Shown here: piece by piece, positions 48,460-62,476 of the stretch
Layout: every line of letters begins with the position of its first letter
Position numbering within the stretch: position 1 is the first letter of the stretch
NCBI RefSeq assembly: GCF_000972845.2
Contig: NC_040016.1
Span: 11,490,701 to 11,554,700, forward strand
From: Larimichthys crocea
Lineage: Eukaryota > Chordata > Actinopteri > Sciaenidae
Direction of reading: 5' to 3'
Length of the DNA: 64,000 bases
Position numbers and translations under genes: made by a program
The notes under the pieces: model-generated
Told to the model about the DNA's origin: nothing
Databases searched by the model: none
The model's input: only the letters and a program-made list of their open reading frames with translations

Positions 48460-50539
48460 CCGAATACATAATAACAACAATAATAAAATGGTGATAGAAA
48501 AACTGATGTTTACTCTGAGGAATATGGAAGAGACCCCACTCCCAGAAAATGTGAGAGATGAATCATCAGCGATGAGGATGCAATCACGATCAGATCTGCA
48601 TAAAGCTAAGCTCAGTGTGAATATAAAGCAAAGTAAGTAATGTATACCCGGCTTTGTTCTCATGCTTTGTTGATGTTCATTTCTCTCCTTTTCTTTAGCA
48701 AAATATCTTTAAATTGTTACCAAAACAGAACAGATGGTAGATGCAGCAGTATCTACCCACTCTCTGAAACCACCTTATGACATTGAAAACATTTTGTTTG
48801 GGTACTGAAGCTTAGGTACTGAAAAGTAAGCTGGTGGGTGGCTGATTAGATGTTACCTGACCCCCTTGCTTCATTATGACAGGTATGGAAACATTTTGCC
48901 TCTGTTCCCTTGAGAAGGACATGTAACCCCAACGCTGTGGTGAAATTAAACATTTCCACACCACTGCGTACACAGTATGTTTGTTGGGTACAGAATAAGC
49001 CAAATGACAATCCATTATGAGACACACACACACTCGATAAGCATCTAATATATTCTCTTTTGTTTTGAAATGCTAATTGGTAAACATTTACTCAATATGC
49101 ATGCGTATGTCTGTGCGAGAGGGAAATGGAAAGTGTATGAATAATATCAGGAAGTTATTTGGTTTGTTGCACAGGTGTCTAGTTTTGAATAAAAATGCAT
49201 TGTGCACTTGCAAACATAATTCAATGTAAGATCCAGGAAGGGGTTTATCGAAGTTATATAACTCTTCAGTGAATAAGCCAGCCTGGATAAGCAGGATTTT
49301 CTACGACAAATCGCTTATTCGCCAAATCATCACATAAACGGCTTTTCCTGATACCCTGTATGACCATTCAATGAGAAATTACAAACTTGCCACCAATGTT
49401 TTTTACCATTGGCTGCATTATCAATCCTCTTTGCAGGATGTGAGGCTTTCTGTGACGGTGCATTCATAGGTGCTGCAGTACGGAGAACGAGGAGAGTACT
49501 GCGTCTCCACTGTGAGCAGATAACAATCATCAGCCATCACAACTCATTCAGGCCCTGCACCAATGTCAGAAGCAGCCTATTCAAGATGTTAGCGATTAGT
49601 ACGGGTTGTCCTCGTCGCTTAATGACATTTCGGAGCGTACTCCAATGACAATGCTCATATACTGCCCTCATTAGCATTCAAAGCCACACAGGGCTAGGTC
49701 AGAGGTGGCAAGCAGGCAGGCAAGCAAGCAGGATGTCTGACAGCATGCCAAAAGCAGCACAGCTGTCCACTTTTCCAAAGACCGCAAATGCCCCCTCAGT
49801 CTTCCTCAGAGTCGTGGTGCAGGCTAGTCTCACCCTGATACGCAGGTTGCTGCTGCTGACTCACCCACTGCGTACAGTGGCCACAAACAGACTGTGATGA
49901 ATGATGAGGAAGTCAGCTGGCAGGTCCCTTCTTCCATCTGAGTTATTTCCTCTGCAGATACAGAAACAGAATACTGTATGTGACGGGAGGAAAGAAGAGA
50001 CATACTAAGTGGGAAGGTGCGACAGAGATGGTGAGCAGCAGGAGAAAAGCAGTAAAATGTAGCTCTTAAAAATCCTTTTTTCATGCTCCAAATGCTCTTA
50101 GAAACTATACGTGAATGCAACATGAGAGAGAAACTGGTCACCGAGTCCGGTTCAGTCCGAGACAGATGGAGCATTTCCTTTGATGTGCGAACACAAATGG
50201 AGTAAAGACAGAAAAAAATAGTCAAGGAATGACACATTTAGAGAATTCTCGCCAGCCTGTTTCTCTTGATCTACCTGTCATATCATGTCATAATTTATTT
50301 TTCTTTAAAATATTTTTTTTTTCTCCTTTACTTTAGTTGTGCTGAAAATAATGCCATGATAATAACTGCTGAACAGTCACGGTAACAGATGCTGACAGGT
50401 AAGTTGACAGATGGCTTTTGAAAGTCCACTGAGCTCAGGAAAAACACGGAAAATAAATAAATAATGGCAAATACCGCATAATGTCAGAGATTAGATGCTA
50501 CTGTTTTCATCAGCATCACTGCGAGCAGAACCATTAGTA

Positions 50540-50561
50540 TTTTTATTTATTTATTTATTTT
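50540..50561 (+). repeat. (ATTT)n simple repeat
   Basis: About five ATTT units, part of an AT-rich patch. Confidence 0.9.
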
Positions 50562-51230
50562 TTAATATGGAAATCCACGCTGGCTACATGCCCATCAGCT
50601 TGGCATTTAACCCCAAACAGGTGCCAGGGATGTTGAGTAGTTAGTCAGAAAAGATAATATGAGATACGCGGACACTGTATGGCTTTAACGTCTAGTGTTT
50701 TAAAAAAATCAAAACAGCAAATCTGTCCTTTAATTGACCTTCAACATGCTTGTGTATGTGTGTGGATGTGGGTGTGTGTGTTGGGGTGGTGAGTGGATGA
50801 TTGAACGTGGAGCTGATACTCAAAATGGTAATCACATATCTCATTGCATGTATAATGAATCACTGAGAGTGAAATGTTCAATTTAAACAGCACGTCACAT
50901 TTTAATTCATACAGCTTATGCAGGGGGGGAAAAAAACTCCACACAATTGTCTGTTTACACTTGGACATGAAAGGATTCAGGTTTTGTTTAGTTTTTTTAA
51001 TTAAATGGACTACAAGTAGATGTGTGGATATTTTTACCAGCTGAGAAAAATAATGATATCTTGAAAAAAATAAATAACTATTTGGCTCCTTTTAAATGCT
51101 CTATAGTGTATAGCTCTATAGACAAAATATGAGGCTGGAAATAATAATCGCTTTTAATATTATTTAATCTAGTTCTAGTTCTCAAGTGATTGTTCTGCCT
51201 CGAAAATATCTCTAAGTATTCACATTATAA

Positions 51231-51400
51231 ATTACCAGAGCCTAAGGTCACATCTCAAAACTCCTTGTTTTCTCACAGTCCAAATCCCAAAGGTATTCTG
51301 TATCTTATATAACATATGTTGCACGTTTGAGAAGCTGGAACCAGCAGATATTTGTTACTTTTGCTTGAAAATTGATGAATTGGTGAATTTTCTTTTGGTT
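51231..51400 (+). mobile_element. hAT-type MITE (family X, copy 3), truncated
   Basis: Reads CCAGAGCCTAAGGTCACATC, then CACAGTCCAAATCCCAAAGG, then GAGAAGCTGGAACCAGCAGA and TTTTGCTTGAAAATTGATGA. This is the middle and right part of the MITE family also present at 7.8 and 20.3 kb. Both terminal repeats are missing. Confidence 0.6.
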
Positions 51401-54400
51401 AATAAAACATTTTAGCTCAAGCTGGTTCCTCCTAACCTTTGCGTAACAGTTAACCGCTTAACATTATTTAGTATTGCATTTTAGCATCTCACAAGATGAT
51501 GTATTAAACAGTTTTCAAGGTTCATATGCATACATGAATGACCTCAAATCTATGTGTGACTAATTCTCATGGTCAGTGTGCAGTCCAAAGGAACAGTATA
51601 ATAATACAAGCATGGTACTGTATAATAGTCAAACAATTTTTGAGTTTAAGATATGAGTTGCACTGGGAATACATTAGTTTCTGTAAATATTGGTTTTTGC
51701 TAAAGGCATTCCTGAGGGCAGGAATTTAAACGATACATACAGGGTGTAAGAGTTGTCCTTTAAAATCGCTGCACTTTATTTTCAGTTCTGATAGTGAACA
51801 AATCCCCGGCTGATTGTGTTAGTTCAGTGTTTTTACTGGCTGTGCAACCGCTCTATTGTTTTCGTATTGGTGCCCATAGCAAAACTGCCGGCTTTGTATC
51901 TAAAATGAAGCTTTTAGTACAAGTTCAAGCAGAAAAGCAAACAGTATTAGAATTCATCATCACCGGAGCGTCACCTTTCAGTAATTTCAGTGAATTTATT
52001 CACAGGTTTCATCTTACCTGAAGAATATTTAAACCACCTGTGTCAAGGCCCAATCTGTGGCTTCACAATCTACAACTGGTAGCTATTAATAAGGCTAACA
52101 CCCCACTCATACAAAAGCTTAACTTATAATGCATTTCTTATGTGATTACAAACAGCATCACTACTTTCAATGGCATACTGGTTGTTTCCAGATCATTCTT
52201 TTGCCTGCAGCTGATAAAAGTAATCGCATTAGTATCGGTGGAATCCTAAAGCCTGAACATAAAACCATTTAACAAAGATACAAATCTAATATTTCCATAA
52301 ACTGCAGCTAGACTTTGTTTGGGTTATCAACAGGATGACCCACTGACCCACTGGCAAAACAACTTACATAAGATACGACTTAAATAGCTCACACATACAC
52401 AGGAAAAAAATATCTTGCCATAGTTATGCACACAGTAACACCAACTCACCAACCACTGCTGACAACTTATTGGATAATTGGGTACTGTATGCCCTGTTGT
52501 CCCTGTCAGTGGTCTTCTCCTGAACAAATGCTCCACAACAAATTCAGCAACACAAAACCCCAAGAGTAAAACTTTACATATAAATACAGATACACAAGTT
52601 CACTGTTAGATAACCATCATTACAAAATAGGTGTAAGCTGAGGGAAAAAAGTGCATTAATCAGCTCCTCTGCAGAGCTGGACGCCACTACAATAAAAAAC
52701 CTAAAGAGAGATAAGAGTATAATGGACAGGAAGCTGATACTTCACATACTTTTTGCTTTTAATGAACAAAACCACCACTTTTCACCTTTTCAAGGCCTTC
52801 AAGTAAAAGAGTTTGTTAATCAGAGTGTCAAGGTAGAAATTCATTTCCACTCAAATTAGTGCTCAGTGACAAAGTCCCGGTTAGGAACAGGTCTCAAGCA
52901 AGATAATCAAATGCTTGATTAGGTTTCTGTTGTTTTTCTTTGTGGTCCACTGTTTTCTTAGTTTCCCTCGCTCTCTCTTGAGAAGCTCGGATTGTGATGC
53001 GGTTTTCATTTATTTGTACAGTTTGTTGTTCGGGCCCTTAGAGCTTGTAACCATGATTAATGGATACAAATAAAAAGGACAAGCTTGTTTTGCAAAAGGA
53101 TTCCTTCCCCTTCAAAAGTCATGCAGTATATATTTTTGAACATTTCCTTTTAGTTAAGACGAGGCTCATTATGATGAGCTTTTTTTTCTATTGGGAAGAG
53201 ATGCTGTGTAGGAAATAAGTCCTAAAGTCTCATTGGGAAAAAGCCCCACAGCCATGAGATTGCAATATGCAGCGGAATGCTTATGATTAATTTTTATTTC
53301 ATACTGAATACTGATTAATATATGCATTATTAAGTAGCGGGTGCAATATGGTCTTAAAAAAGAACTTGCATGTTTTTCCTCACTGCCGATCTTGATCTTC
53401 AACTGTCAAGTACTTGTATAAAAATGTGTTCATTTCTTGAGGGACATAATCCACCCATTTAATATTCAGTGTTTTCTTTGTTTTGTAAATGCTCATTAAA
53501 ACCTTGCCTCTGGTTAAGTACACAGGTAACCTACAGATGTGGCTCATCACCTACTGTGTGCATCGGGACACTTTGCATAGAGACTCTGCATGACAAAATC
53601 CCACTTTTTTTTCTACTCACTGATCCCCACATCTTTGATGTAAGAATCTACAACAATGGTAATATCAAGAGGGTGATAATAACTGATGTGCCAAATGAGG
53701 TCCAATATAGAAAAAGCGAAATAATGAGAAATACATTTACATCCGCATGCACAAAATAATAAATGAACTATAAAACAGGGGAAATTAGCAGCATCGATAT
53801 GAGTCACATTTCAATTTATATTTAAGCTGTTGTTCATGTTCAAAATGAATTTCCAACATTACATTTGGCTATAAGAGAAGAGGATGCATTGTACATGCTT
53901 GCATGTGGTTCACAATAGCGAGTTGAAAGTCATTGACACCTGCTAGATGCATGCTATTCCATTAAAGTTAATAAAAAAATCTCTAGATGACTACATTTCT
54001 TCACCATTCACAGTATGTGTGTGTCAATGTAAATGCCATAGAAATCAAATCCTAATGAAAGTTTCAATCATGTCCATTCTGGCATAAAAGTATTTTTCTG
54101 GTCTCTTCATCTGAAGGACACAATTATAATTTAGTGCTTTGGGAGATGTCAGTCTTTTGTTCCAGCCCCATCTTTAATGGCTTTTTCATGCATGTAGCTG
54201 CAAATTGTTCTATGAGTAATCGCACCAGGGTCATGAACAAAACCTGTTTTAATGAGGTATTCTGCTTAAAACTCCGCCGGGGATCACTAGTGACTTTGTA
54301 TCACTGCAAATACGTCTGCAAACCATTTAAAACGTCAAAACAGTATTTAGTCAAAGAATCTCACTCTCCAGGAAACAATCTGACAAATGTTGTGTGAAAA

Positions 54401-57259
54401 CAAAATTGATTAAAAACAAGCTCTGGGCTAAATATTACTGATTAATTTTGAGGGTGAGCAAAATACTGGCAAGTTTGTGTGCCAAATCACATGGAGTATA
54501 CAGAGCTCATATTTGACACCTGAGCTCTGCCTTCAAACCCATTGTGCAAACATAAACCAAGCTGAACACAGCAGAGATCGGAGAGTGACAGTAATAACCC
54601 CTTATCGAATGCTACGTGTGACATACTAAAATGTTGAATGAAGCAGCGAAAGCTACCGTAGCAGAAAATGTATGCATCGGTGTTACGACAGACGTTTGCA
54701 AATGAGCAATGCATCGACTTCACCTCAGACCACCGAGGAAATATAGTAGTGAGCCTCTTTTATGTGGTGTCTGGGGACCAGATTCTGTGTCGCCCTCCCC
54801 CAACAAAGCACCTAGTATCTAGCAGCATGCTAAAACAGCAACCATGGAACATGACTAATTACTAACATAAATTGCTATAAATGACATCTTTCATGGTTGG
54901 AATTGTTTTGTGGTCCTAACCATCAGCTATGCAATGATAACTGACAAATTAGAATGAATTAAAGCCACATTATCTGACATTTCTATCTTAAAATAACACC
55001 AAGATGAATGATGGTGCCTCTGTCATTCCCGCTCTGTATGCCTGTTCTCGCACCATGTAACTTTGGGCTGTGTTCCACAAGTGCTTATTGCTTTATGCCA
55101 CTATGTCACACACTACCAACTATGTCCCTGATTATGTTGAAACTGGGTCATATTTTATGAAGAAAATGTTTCTGGTTTTCCCTCTGATGTCCTCGGGGCT
55201 GCTCCGCAGTGCTGTGATTTGCAGCAACACAAATTGAAAAGAAATTTTGTGCACTGTAGTCGCTGTTAGCTAGTTAGCTCTTGGCCATACTGACCAGACT
55301 GGGTGCTCAAAGCACCAGGGGATGGCTGGTGTTTACAAGTGGAAGCACAAGAGCTTTGGACCACTGGGTGGAGGATGTTTTCAGGTGTGGGATGGGGCGG
55401 TGGTGCAGCTGCTGTCATGCCAGAATCGAACCTGGGGGAGCAGGTAATGTAACCAGGCTCAACAGCCTCTGCAGACATGATGGCAGAGGCAAAGAGACTG
55501 AAGAGGTTGACAAGGAAGCTAAGAAAGAGAAAACAGACAGGAGTAAATCTCTTTAGTTGTTAACGAGAACCTTTGCGACAGTAGTGTGTATTTAAATTGC
55601 GCTCTGAATGTGGGTACGCCAAATAATGCTTTAAATCATAAGATGTGATGGTGCACAACATTTCCTGCTGCAGTCGCTGTTATTTTTATTTTCTTCTGTT
55701 TCAAATGAATAGTTCTATGTCTGTTTACAGCCATGCTAGCAGCTCTCTCTATGTCTACCTCTGATCTATCTCCAGCTGTTTCTCATAAAAAAAAAGGTCA
55801 TTTGCTTTGTTAATTCATGCACCCGTGAGCCTTGTGGCACTTGTGCCAGGTGGAAGTGTTGAAGAATTCTCACAGACTCATCCTTGATCTTTTCTGCTTT
55901 AGATTGTACCTCATTTGTACATCACTTTAGCCAAAAATGTCTGCCAAATGAATAACTGTTATGTAAAGTAAATTTAAAATGTAACAAATAGAGGGAAATT
56001 CATGGGATCACCAAAGTTATAGGATGAATTGAGTCATGAATGTGTGTACATTATAATTATTACTATACCAAATGGTGAATTTCAATCTGCAGTGCCTTTG
56101 CAATTTAGACTTTACAATATTACGTGCTCAAAATTAATTCTTAGAAAATAGACTTTGTTTTATTATTCAGTCCTTTTTTACATTTTTTGCAGAAACTCAA
56201 TTTTACAGTGACAATTTAAGATTTATGAGTTCAGGGAAATACACAGCAGTTAAATTGAAAGAAAAACATCCACAGTGCAATTCTTTTAGCATTTTTTTTT
56301 GCATCATTTTTTTCAGTTTGATTCCTGAGATGTCTCTCAGCATGAAAGGAAACAGCTCATTTGTTCGATGCTAATGTGATGGAAAAAAGATGAGGTCAGC
56401 AAGGCATCGGAGTCACCAAAGTGCGATTGATTCCAGATCAGATCTCACTTACATGAGAAACATGGGTGTAAACATATTGATTTTGAGTGCTCAGAAATCC
56501 TCACTGCCTCTGGCTAGATTAAAGCATCTGGAGCCAGAATCAGCAGTGTCCTTCTCCTCTGCCCCCTCGTCCTTCTCCGACAAGATCGTGATTATCAGGG
56601 ATCTGACTCTGTCAGCCCTTCCCACCATTGGCTTCACAGTGCTGACTGGTCAGCATAACATACTGGAAATCACACTCGCTGTAGGTGTTTAATTAATATC
56701 TACATATTCCATTTGCAGGAGCATTCCCTTGGTATTAAATACACAAAGCAGAAATGTAAATGACAAAAAGATCAAGCTAGATTCGTGTTTAACTGTTATA
56801 CTGTATGATATCAATGAATTCTTGATACACAGCACGTCTATAGGCCTATTGGCAAAATTTATCTTCAGACGCGTCTCTTTTTGTCTCAGGCTTTGCCCTT
56901 GTATTTTGACTTAATTTGGTAGAAATCCAACGCTACAAGAGCAAAACTGCTTCTGTGCAAATATCTAATCATTCACAAGGTGACACTTGTAGACCTCAGA
57001 GGCGGCCCTCCTTCACAAGTCTCAATAATAATCTGCACTTACTTACATTGCTGATTATGTCTGTGGCAGAGGAAGTCCACTGGGCATTCGATCCCGCTAT
57101 TGCACAGAGACAGAGAAACACGAAACAAACAAGATTAATAATAGCCCGCAGTGCTCATCCCTGGGGCCAAGCAGCTAACAACTCTTGACAAAACAGGGTT
57201 TAGAACGGCAGATGGATTGTCTGTAGAAATGAAGGGAATGTGCATTGGGAGTGTAATGA
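51401..57259. other. Unrecognised noncoding stretch
   Basis: About 5.9 kb without a supported gene. The part at 55260-55600 is GC-richer, with a Lys/Arg-rich frame near 55478-55555 (MMAEAKRLKRLTRKLR); it looks like a decayed repeat-encoded sequence but no ends are visible. The frame 56390-56692 (+) has no domain. Confidence 0.45.
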
Positions 57260-57277
57260 AGAGAGAGAGAGAGAGAG
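57260..57277 (+). repeat. (AG)9 microsatellite
   Basis: A short uninterrupted AG run. Confidence 0.93.
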
Positions 57278-60144
57278 CGGGGTGCAAGCGTCTCCCAGAG
57301 TCCCTTTGAATGAGCCTATGGAAATTAAATCAGCCGGTGACAGTTCCCATCGACTGATTCCACCTGGGGACAGTGACCACAGATATCAACACACACTAAT
57401 CAGGCTTTGTTTGATCAGAAGAAAAGAATGCTTTTAATAATCACAAACAATACTCTTGGTGGTTCAACAAAAAAGACAACCAGTCCTTTGGAGAGTTACT
57501 ACTGGGCTAAGAAATTGAACAACATCTTTGCTGGCTGTGATGAGAAACGTGCGATGCATCTGTTTATGAAAAGGGTAAAGTCAGTGGAGCATGTTCGGCT
57601 GGGAAAATTCAACATTTTTGATCATGTTCAACATCAAAGCTTTCAAACACATTCAAGTTAATTAAGACTCTCGCATGTCTGCACTGCTGATACTGGATAT
57701 GGCATAGATGAAACTATAGGCTGTGAGGACGACTATGTGACATTGTACTGATTAAAACTGTCCGTGTTTCAGTAGCCACCCCACAACCCTTCCACTTCCG
57801 ACATTCCTATAAATACCCTCCTAACCATCTTGTCCTCTTTTGCTCTCGTATTCTGCACCCCTCCCAACCAACCCATTTCTTTTTCCAATTTCTTCCACTC
57901 CTTCATACTCTCCAAAGGGTCCTGAGGGGCCTCTGTTGTGCCCAGGTGCTACGGCGGATTCCCCACCAAAGCTTCCACACAACACAGCAACAGATCAAAG
58001 ATCATACATAAAGACTTCAAGCTTTACTCAGCCTTTTTTGTTTTGTTAATGAATCTTGTTAATGCCGTGGTCCTTGCTAGTGAAAAAACAGTACGAACAA
58101 ATGTAGCCTTGTGTGAGCCTTGTAGCTGCTAATCCACAGCTGCTAATGTTGTGTTCATGTCTGTAAAAAAAATCAGGATCAAATGTGGAAGCTGTCACGA
58201 AACATTCACGACAAGCCTCCAGGCATCTGATATCACTGCAGTGATGTACAGACCACCTACTACCTGACACATTTAATCATGTGAGAGGGTCCACATTTAG
58301 ATAGGCATGGTCTGCAGGGAGTGTGCAGAAGGTGCTCACAGTAAAAGGAAGAAGAAGGAAGAAAGAGACCATCTCGCCTGATTGATTCTTTCAATCCTTG
58401 ATTGAAATTCGTCCTCTGCCATCTCAGCACAAAGAAAGGATTCAATTTGACTCCTTTAAATGCAACGAACGAATACCCCAAGATGTAAAATATTCTGAAG
58501 ATAGAAACTAATCAGGAAACTGCAACAAAAATCATAATTTGAAATGAAAAACTGATTCACTTTAAGACGTCAACACAATTCTGTTTTATATCTACGATCA
58601 CAATATATTATTCGATAAAATCTCAATCACAGCTGGTACAAATTAGTCACATGCTTATATGTTTTAGAGGAAACTACATGTGACATGTGTTTGGTCTGCC
58701 ATGCATGCCAGGTTGTATACTGTAGCTAGTAGAGTACAATTTACATACAGATTAATGCTAAAAAACAAACAAAAAAACCCTTAAGTTTCTACAGCTTTCT
58801 GAATATTTGTAATGAAAGACATCAAACTGCTCTAAATACATGTCTAAATGCTGTTTAAGACGAATGTAGGCCTTTGCATATTTCAAGGACTTGCATCACT
58901 GCAGACCTAGAACCAGTGGCTGTTTTATTTAATTTGATCTGAATATCCAGGACTATGATTTGAAAATGACTTTAGTCCTTAGAGGCTGCATACAGTATGC
59001 TGAATGCAATATCAGTTAAAGGCACAGTGTAAAGAAGATATTGAATATGAACCTTAACGAGAAGTTGGCTGCTACATTGAGGCTACCATTTATATTATAT
59101 AGAAATGACACCATACTGTAGAAAACAATTTTATTTTACAGGCTTGATAGTTCTTTGCAAAAGAGACGGTTCTAATTATTTTCACACTGGCCATTAGGTT
59201 GACTGGTTTAATTAAGTGAAAGTGCCATTGTGCCCTCTACTGCTGAAATTCAATACATCCTGAACTTGAAGGCCAACACATATAGAGAGATGTTACTGGA
59301 GACCTTTATACTGTACAATGGAGAAACACCACCACCTGCACAACAGGTGGCATGTAGATGATAACACATATGAGATGAAAATTGGGTATCAGTCACGCAG
59401 GTTTACTACCACCTCAGCCTACTAAAAGCATGGAAAAAGAAGGTCTTTGTTTATTTGGGGTAACAGTGCTTGCAACAGTGTTTGGCTAATGTGTTTGCTC
59501 CCCCTAGAAAACATCAAAAACACACCCTCGCTGAACTTTTCTCAGAAATAGACAGCGCAGTGATGGGAGTTATATGTGCACCAGATAATATGACTAATGT
59601 AGCTGCATTGTGCTTATGCATAGTGCTCAAAGGGATTGGTCTTGTGTGTTCTGGGGTAGCTGCTGAAAGATAAATGATCCCAATTTGATGCTGAATTGAT
59701 GCTCCAGGTCGACATACTGCTGGATTGGTTACTATAAGACTGTGTTGCTCTTTTTTTATTATTATCTGAGTTTAAGCAAATAAGCAAACCATTATTTCAT
59801 GCAGACCACTGAAGTTGCGTTAGTATTGGCTGGCTGACTAGTCCAATCATATCCATGCACACTGGTGGATGGGGCTCATCTTCGAAAAAAAAAAAACAAG
59901 TAAAAGTGCACTCTCTGAAACCCCTGTGGTAGATAAAACACAATAAAGAGCCATTATGGTGACCCATTGAGCAAGAAAATGTGATGAAGTGCATTTATGG
60001 TTGCTCTTAAAATGGAGGAAACCCAACACAGCTCCATATCACCCACCTTACATGCTAGTTAGTTTTCCTCTATGTACCTCTACACGGTTAAACTGATAGA
60101 CTAATAGTTCCTTGTTTTTATTACTGAGTTGTAGTAATTATACA
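57278..60144. other. Unrecognised noncoding stretch
   Basis: No supported gene. The stretch 57780-57960 is C-rich with stacked CCC and TCC phrases. A TTAAAGGCACAGTGTAAAG at about 59013 faintly resembles the MITE end at 60145, but the partner end is not seen. Confidence 0.45.
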
Positions 60145-60311
60145 TTAAAGGTCCAGTGTGTAAGATTTAGGACTCTGTGTAGGAAAACCTACTCTAGGTA
60201 TACATACACGAACATAACAAATCTTATTTTCAGGTGATTAAACACTAATTCTACATAATCATCAATATTATTGCCAGTAGGTGTTACAGATGTTACACGC
60301 TGGACCTTTAA
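60145..60311. mobile_element. Short palindromic MITE (TTAA-ended)
   Basis: The left end TTAAAGGTCCAGTGTGTAA and the right end TTACACGCTGGACCTTTAA are inverted repeats with one mismatch. The interior AATCTTATTTTCAGGTGATT, then AAACACTAATTCTACATAAT, matches the right half of a fish MITE that is normally several hundred bases. At 167 bp this is an internally deleted copy. Whether TTAA is target site or element end is not resolved; I leave the superfamily open. Confidence 0.7.
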
Positions 60312-60987
60312 ATCTTTAAATCATCATACCACAGCAGGTGCACTTTTTTAAGACAGCCTGAGTCTGATACTGTTCACACAAATGTGCAGAACAGACATTA
60401 TGACCTATCACTCTCACACTCATACCAACATCATTAGCTGTCGCAGCTCCCTCCACCAGGCCAAACACTTTCTATGTGGTATCTTGTGTGGTTGATTTAA
60501 CTAAGATTTATGTTCATGTGCGTGTTTATTAAAAGGAGTTTAGCTCCCTCAGCAGAATCCTCGTCACTGCTCGTATTCTGTGAGAGCTCCCTCAAAGAGC
60601 AGAGCCTTTTTCTGCCAAATATAACTCTGTTTATTTGCTGTTAATGGTCAGCTTCTATAAATGTTTCGGACTGGTTTTGCTGATTCCACTGTCTCCACAG
60701 TCCATTGTGTTCTATGCAAAGCTCATTTTTTTACTACGTCTCTTTGAGTTTGGTTCAGGTTTAGTGATACTGTCACATTTCAACATCTGGTTGGCGAGAT
60801 ATATCCTTTGCTATAGATATCAGCAGGAAACCATTGGTACAGCAATGCAGTCACATTATAGTGTGAGACCATCAGGTGAGTCGTAATCTCTATTGCCAAC
60901 AATGCTTAATCATCTGTGGTGTACAGTAGATCACTCTGGTAGCTTGTTGCAGGGCGAGCATCTGCCGGGTCCTTGCCTCACATTACT
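60312..60987. other. No recognised gene
   Basis: AT-rich sequence between two MITEs. The frame 60635-60886 (+) is hydrophobic but without a domain or splice support. Confidence 0.5.
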
Positions 60988-61573
60988 TTAACCATAGAAC
61001 ACTAACGTCGGGTGATTTTCACCCACACAATTCTTGTCATGTGATTTTCATTGTGTTGCTGCTGTTTGAGTTGCATGGGTCCTTGGGTAGCTTCAGGTTG
61101 CTCACTGATATCATTAATTTGTTTCCCTCCTCCCATCTATGGTTTTTTCAAGAGGCATGCGTTCGGGTGATTTTCACCTGACGTTAGTGATAGAGAGTGC
61201 CATTTTTTGTCTATCTCTCTCACAGTTGTCAGTGATGCCTCCACCAGACAAGGCTCACATGTCCCAGGAATGGGTGGACCAAAGAACAAGTTCCAAGCTG
61301 CATTATTATTTTTTGTTTTTGGAAATTTCTCGTTAAGGATTACCTAATTTTTCAATAATTTTGCTGCCTTTTTAAAGGGTCCCCCATGGTACAGTACCTT
61401 TTTTTTTATTTTATGTGATGTTATATATTGGGAAATTAAAGAAGAGTACTACAATTTGGCCTACAGTGTTGTACTTTTACATAAATTGATGAAAACTGTA
61501 TTTTATCCAGGATATTATATCGGGTAAAATATACCCGACGTTACTGATTTTAACGTTAGTGTTCTAGGGTTAA
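60988..61573. mobile_element. piggyBac-type non-autonomous transposon
   Basis: TTAA occurs at both borders (60988-60991 and 61570-61573), the hallmark target of piggyBac. The ends are CCATAGAACACTAACGT and, reversed from the right, CCCTAGAACACTAACGT, with 16 of 17 matching. Subterminal palindromes follow: TCGGGTGATTTTCACCCA (61008-61025) and TCGGGTAAAATATACCCGA (61520-61538). The element between the TTAAs is 578 bp and encodes no recognisable transposase. A third palindrome with a TIR-like GACGTTAGTGA lies inside at 61163-61191. Confidence 0.85.
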
Positions 61574-62094
61574 GCAGAAGAAGGTTTGGCCCAGGGTAGC
61601 ACATGGTGGTGGCAGATTTTTCCTCATGCTATATGGGGCGGTGGGGAGTCGGTCACTGGCTGAATGACTCCCCAGAATGTTATTTAGTGGGTTATGTGGC
61701 AGCAGGGTGCCGTTACAGGCATCATGTGCGACTGAAGAGTGATTGGTGACTCAGTTGAGCGGACTGCACAGCTTTAAGTGGGTGACTTAACAGCTGAGTA
61801 AACAGTGCTTACATATGCCATTCATAATGATCTTAATGTTCTTTATGTCCTCCAGTGAGGCTGTAAGAAATGGACTGAACTGTTTTTTTTAATAAGGTTT
61901 TTCAACAGAGATCTGAAAATGCTGGTCTTCATTTTGTCCTTTAACAATCCCAGCAAAGACAGACTTGTCACAATAGCCTGCATGTATTTTACTTGAAATG
62001 TTTTCATGTAACACACACACACAAAAAAAAATAAATAAAAAAATGAATTATTACATTTTACAGCTCCCCAGAAATCTTTTGTTTTAGCACAACA

Positions 62095-62115
62095 ACACAC
62101 ACACACACACACACA
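62095..62115 (+). repeat. (AC)10 microsatellite
   Basis: A short uninterrupted AC run. Confidence 0.95.
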
Positions 62116-62457
62116 TCACATTTATTCCCTGTTGTTTTACAATACAAGCGCTTTTCAGAAAGTCATTTGAGAAATATTATATTCTGTTACCCCGAGGGTG
62201 AAGCTTCATAAATTAAAGTGAAAGTAGCGTCTTTTTCAACCTTATCAGGTCACGTTCATTATTCACAACAAACAGACGTTGGCACAGTTTTCTCACAAGT
62301 TCTATAGTTTCCCTGAAATCAGTTATAAAAGTTGCGTCAAGGAAAAAATAGACCACACAGTAATGAGACTAGTCAAAAGTTAATTATGTGTCGTTTATAC
62401 ACTGTATAACTGGAGGACGGCAACGCATGCCATACACACAGTATGTGTGGAATACAT

Positions 62458-62476
62458 TAATAATAATAATAATAAT
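62458..62476 (+). repeat. (TAA)6 microsatellite
   Basis: A short trinucleotide run. Confidence 0.92.

Larger units (their letters stand above)
48101..51230. other. Mostly unrecognised; simple repeats and one hairpin
   Basis: Apart from the hairpin at 48422-48459, it holds a small GCAAGCAGGCAG-type run at 49707-49731, an (ATTT)n run at 50540-50561 and a TG-rich patch near 50752-50780. The long frame 49830-50237 (-) has no domain. The frame 49409-49648 (+) lacks an ATG at its start and is not recognised. Confidence 0.45.

Noticed and set aside
49409..49648. 79-codon plus-strand frame rich in Arg, resembling a transposase N-terminus
   Set aside because: It opens with TTG rather than ATG, and I could not match it to any transposase motif. 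No terminal repeats were found around it.
49830..50237. The longest open frame in the window (135 codons, minus)
   Set aside because: No domain, no splice support and no conserved motif. A frame of this length is expected by chance in 64 kb with six frames.
61139..61336. 65-codon frame inside the piggyBac element
   Set aside because: No similarity to piggyBac transposase motifs; non-coding interior of a MITE.
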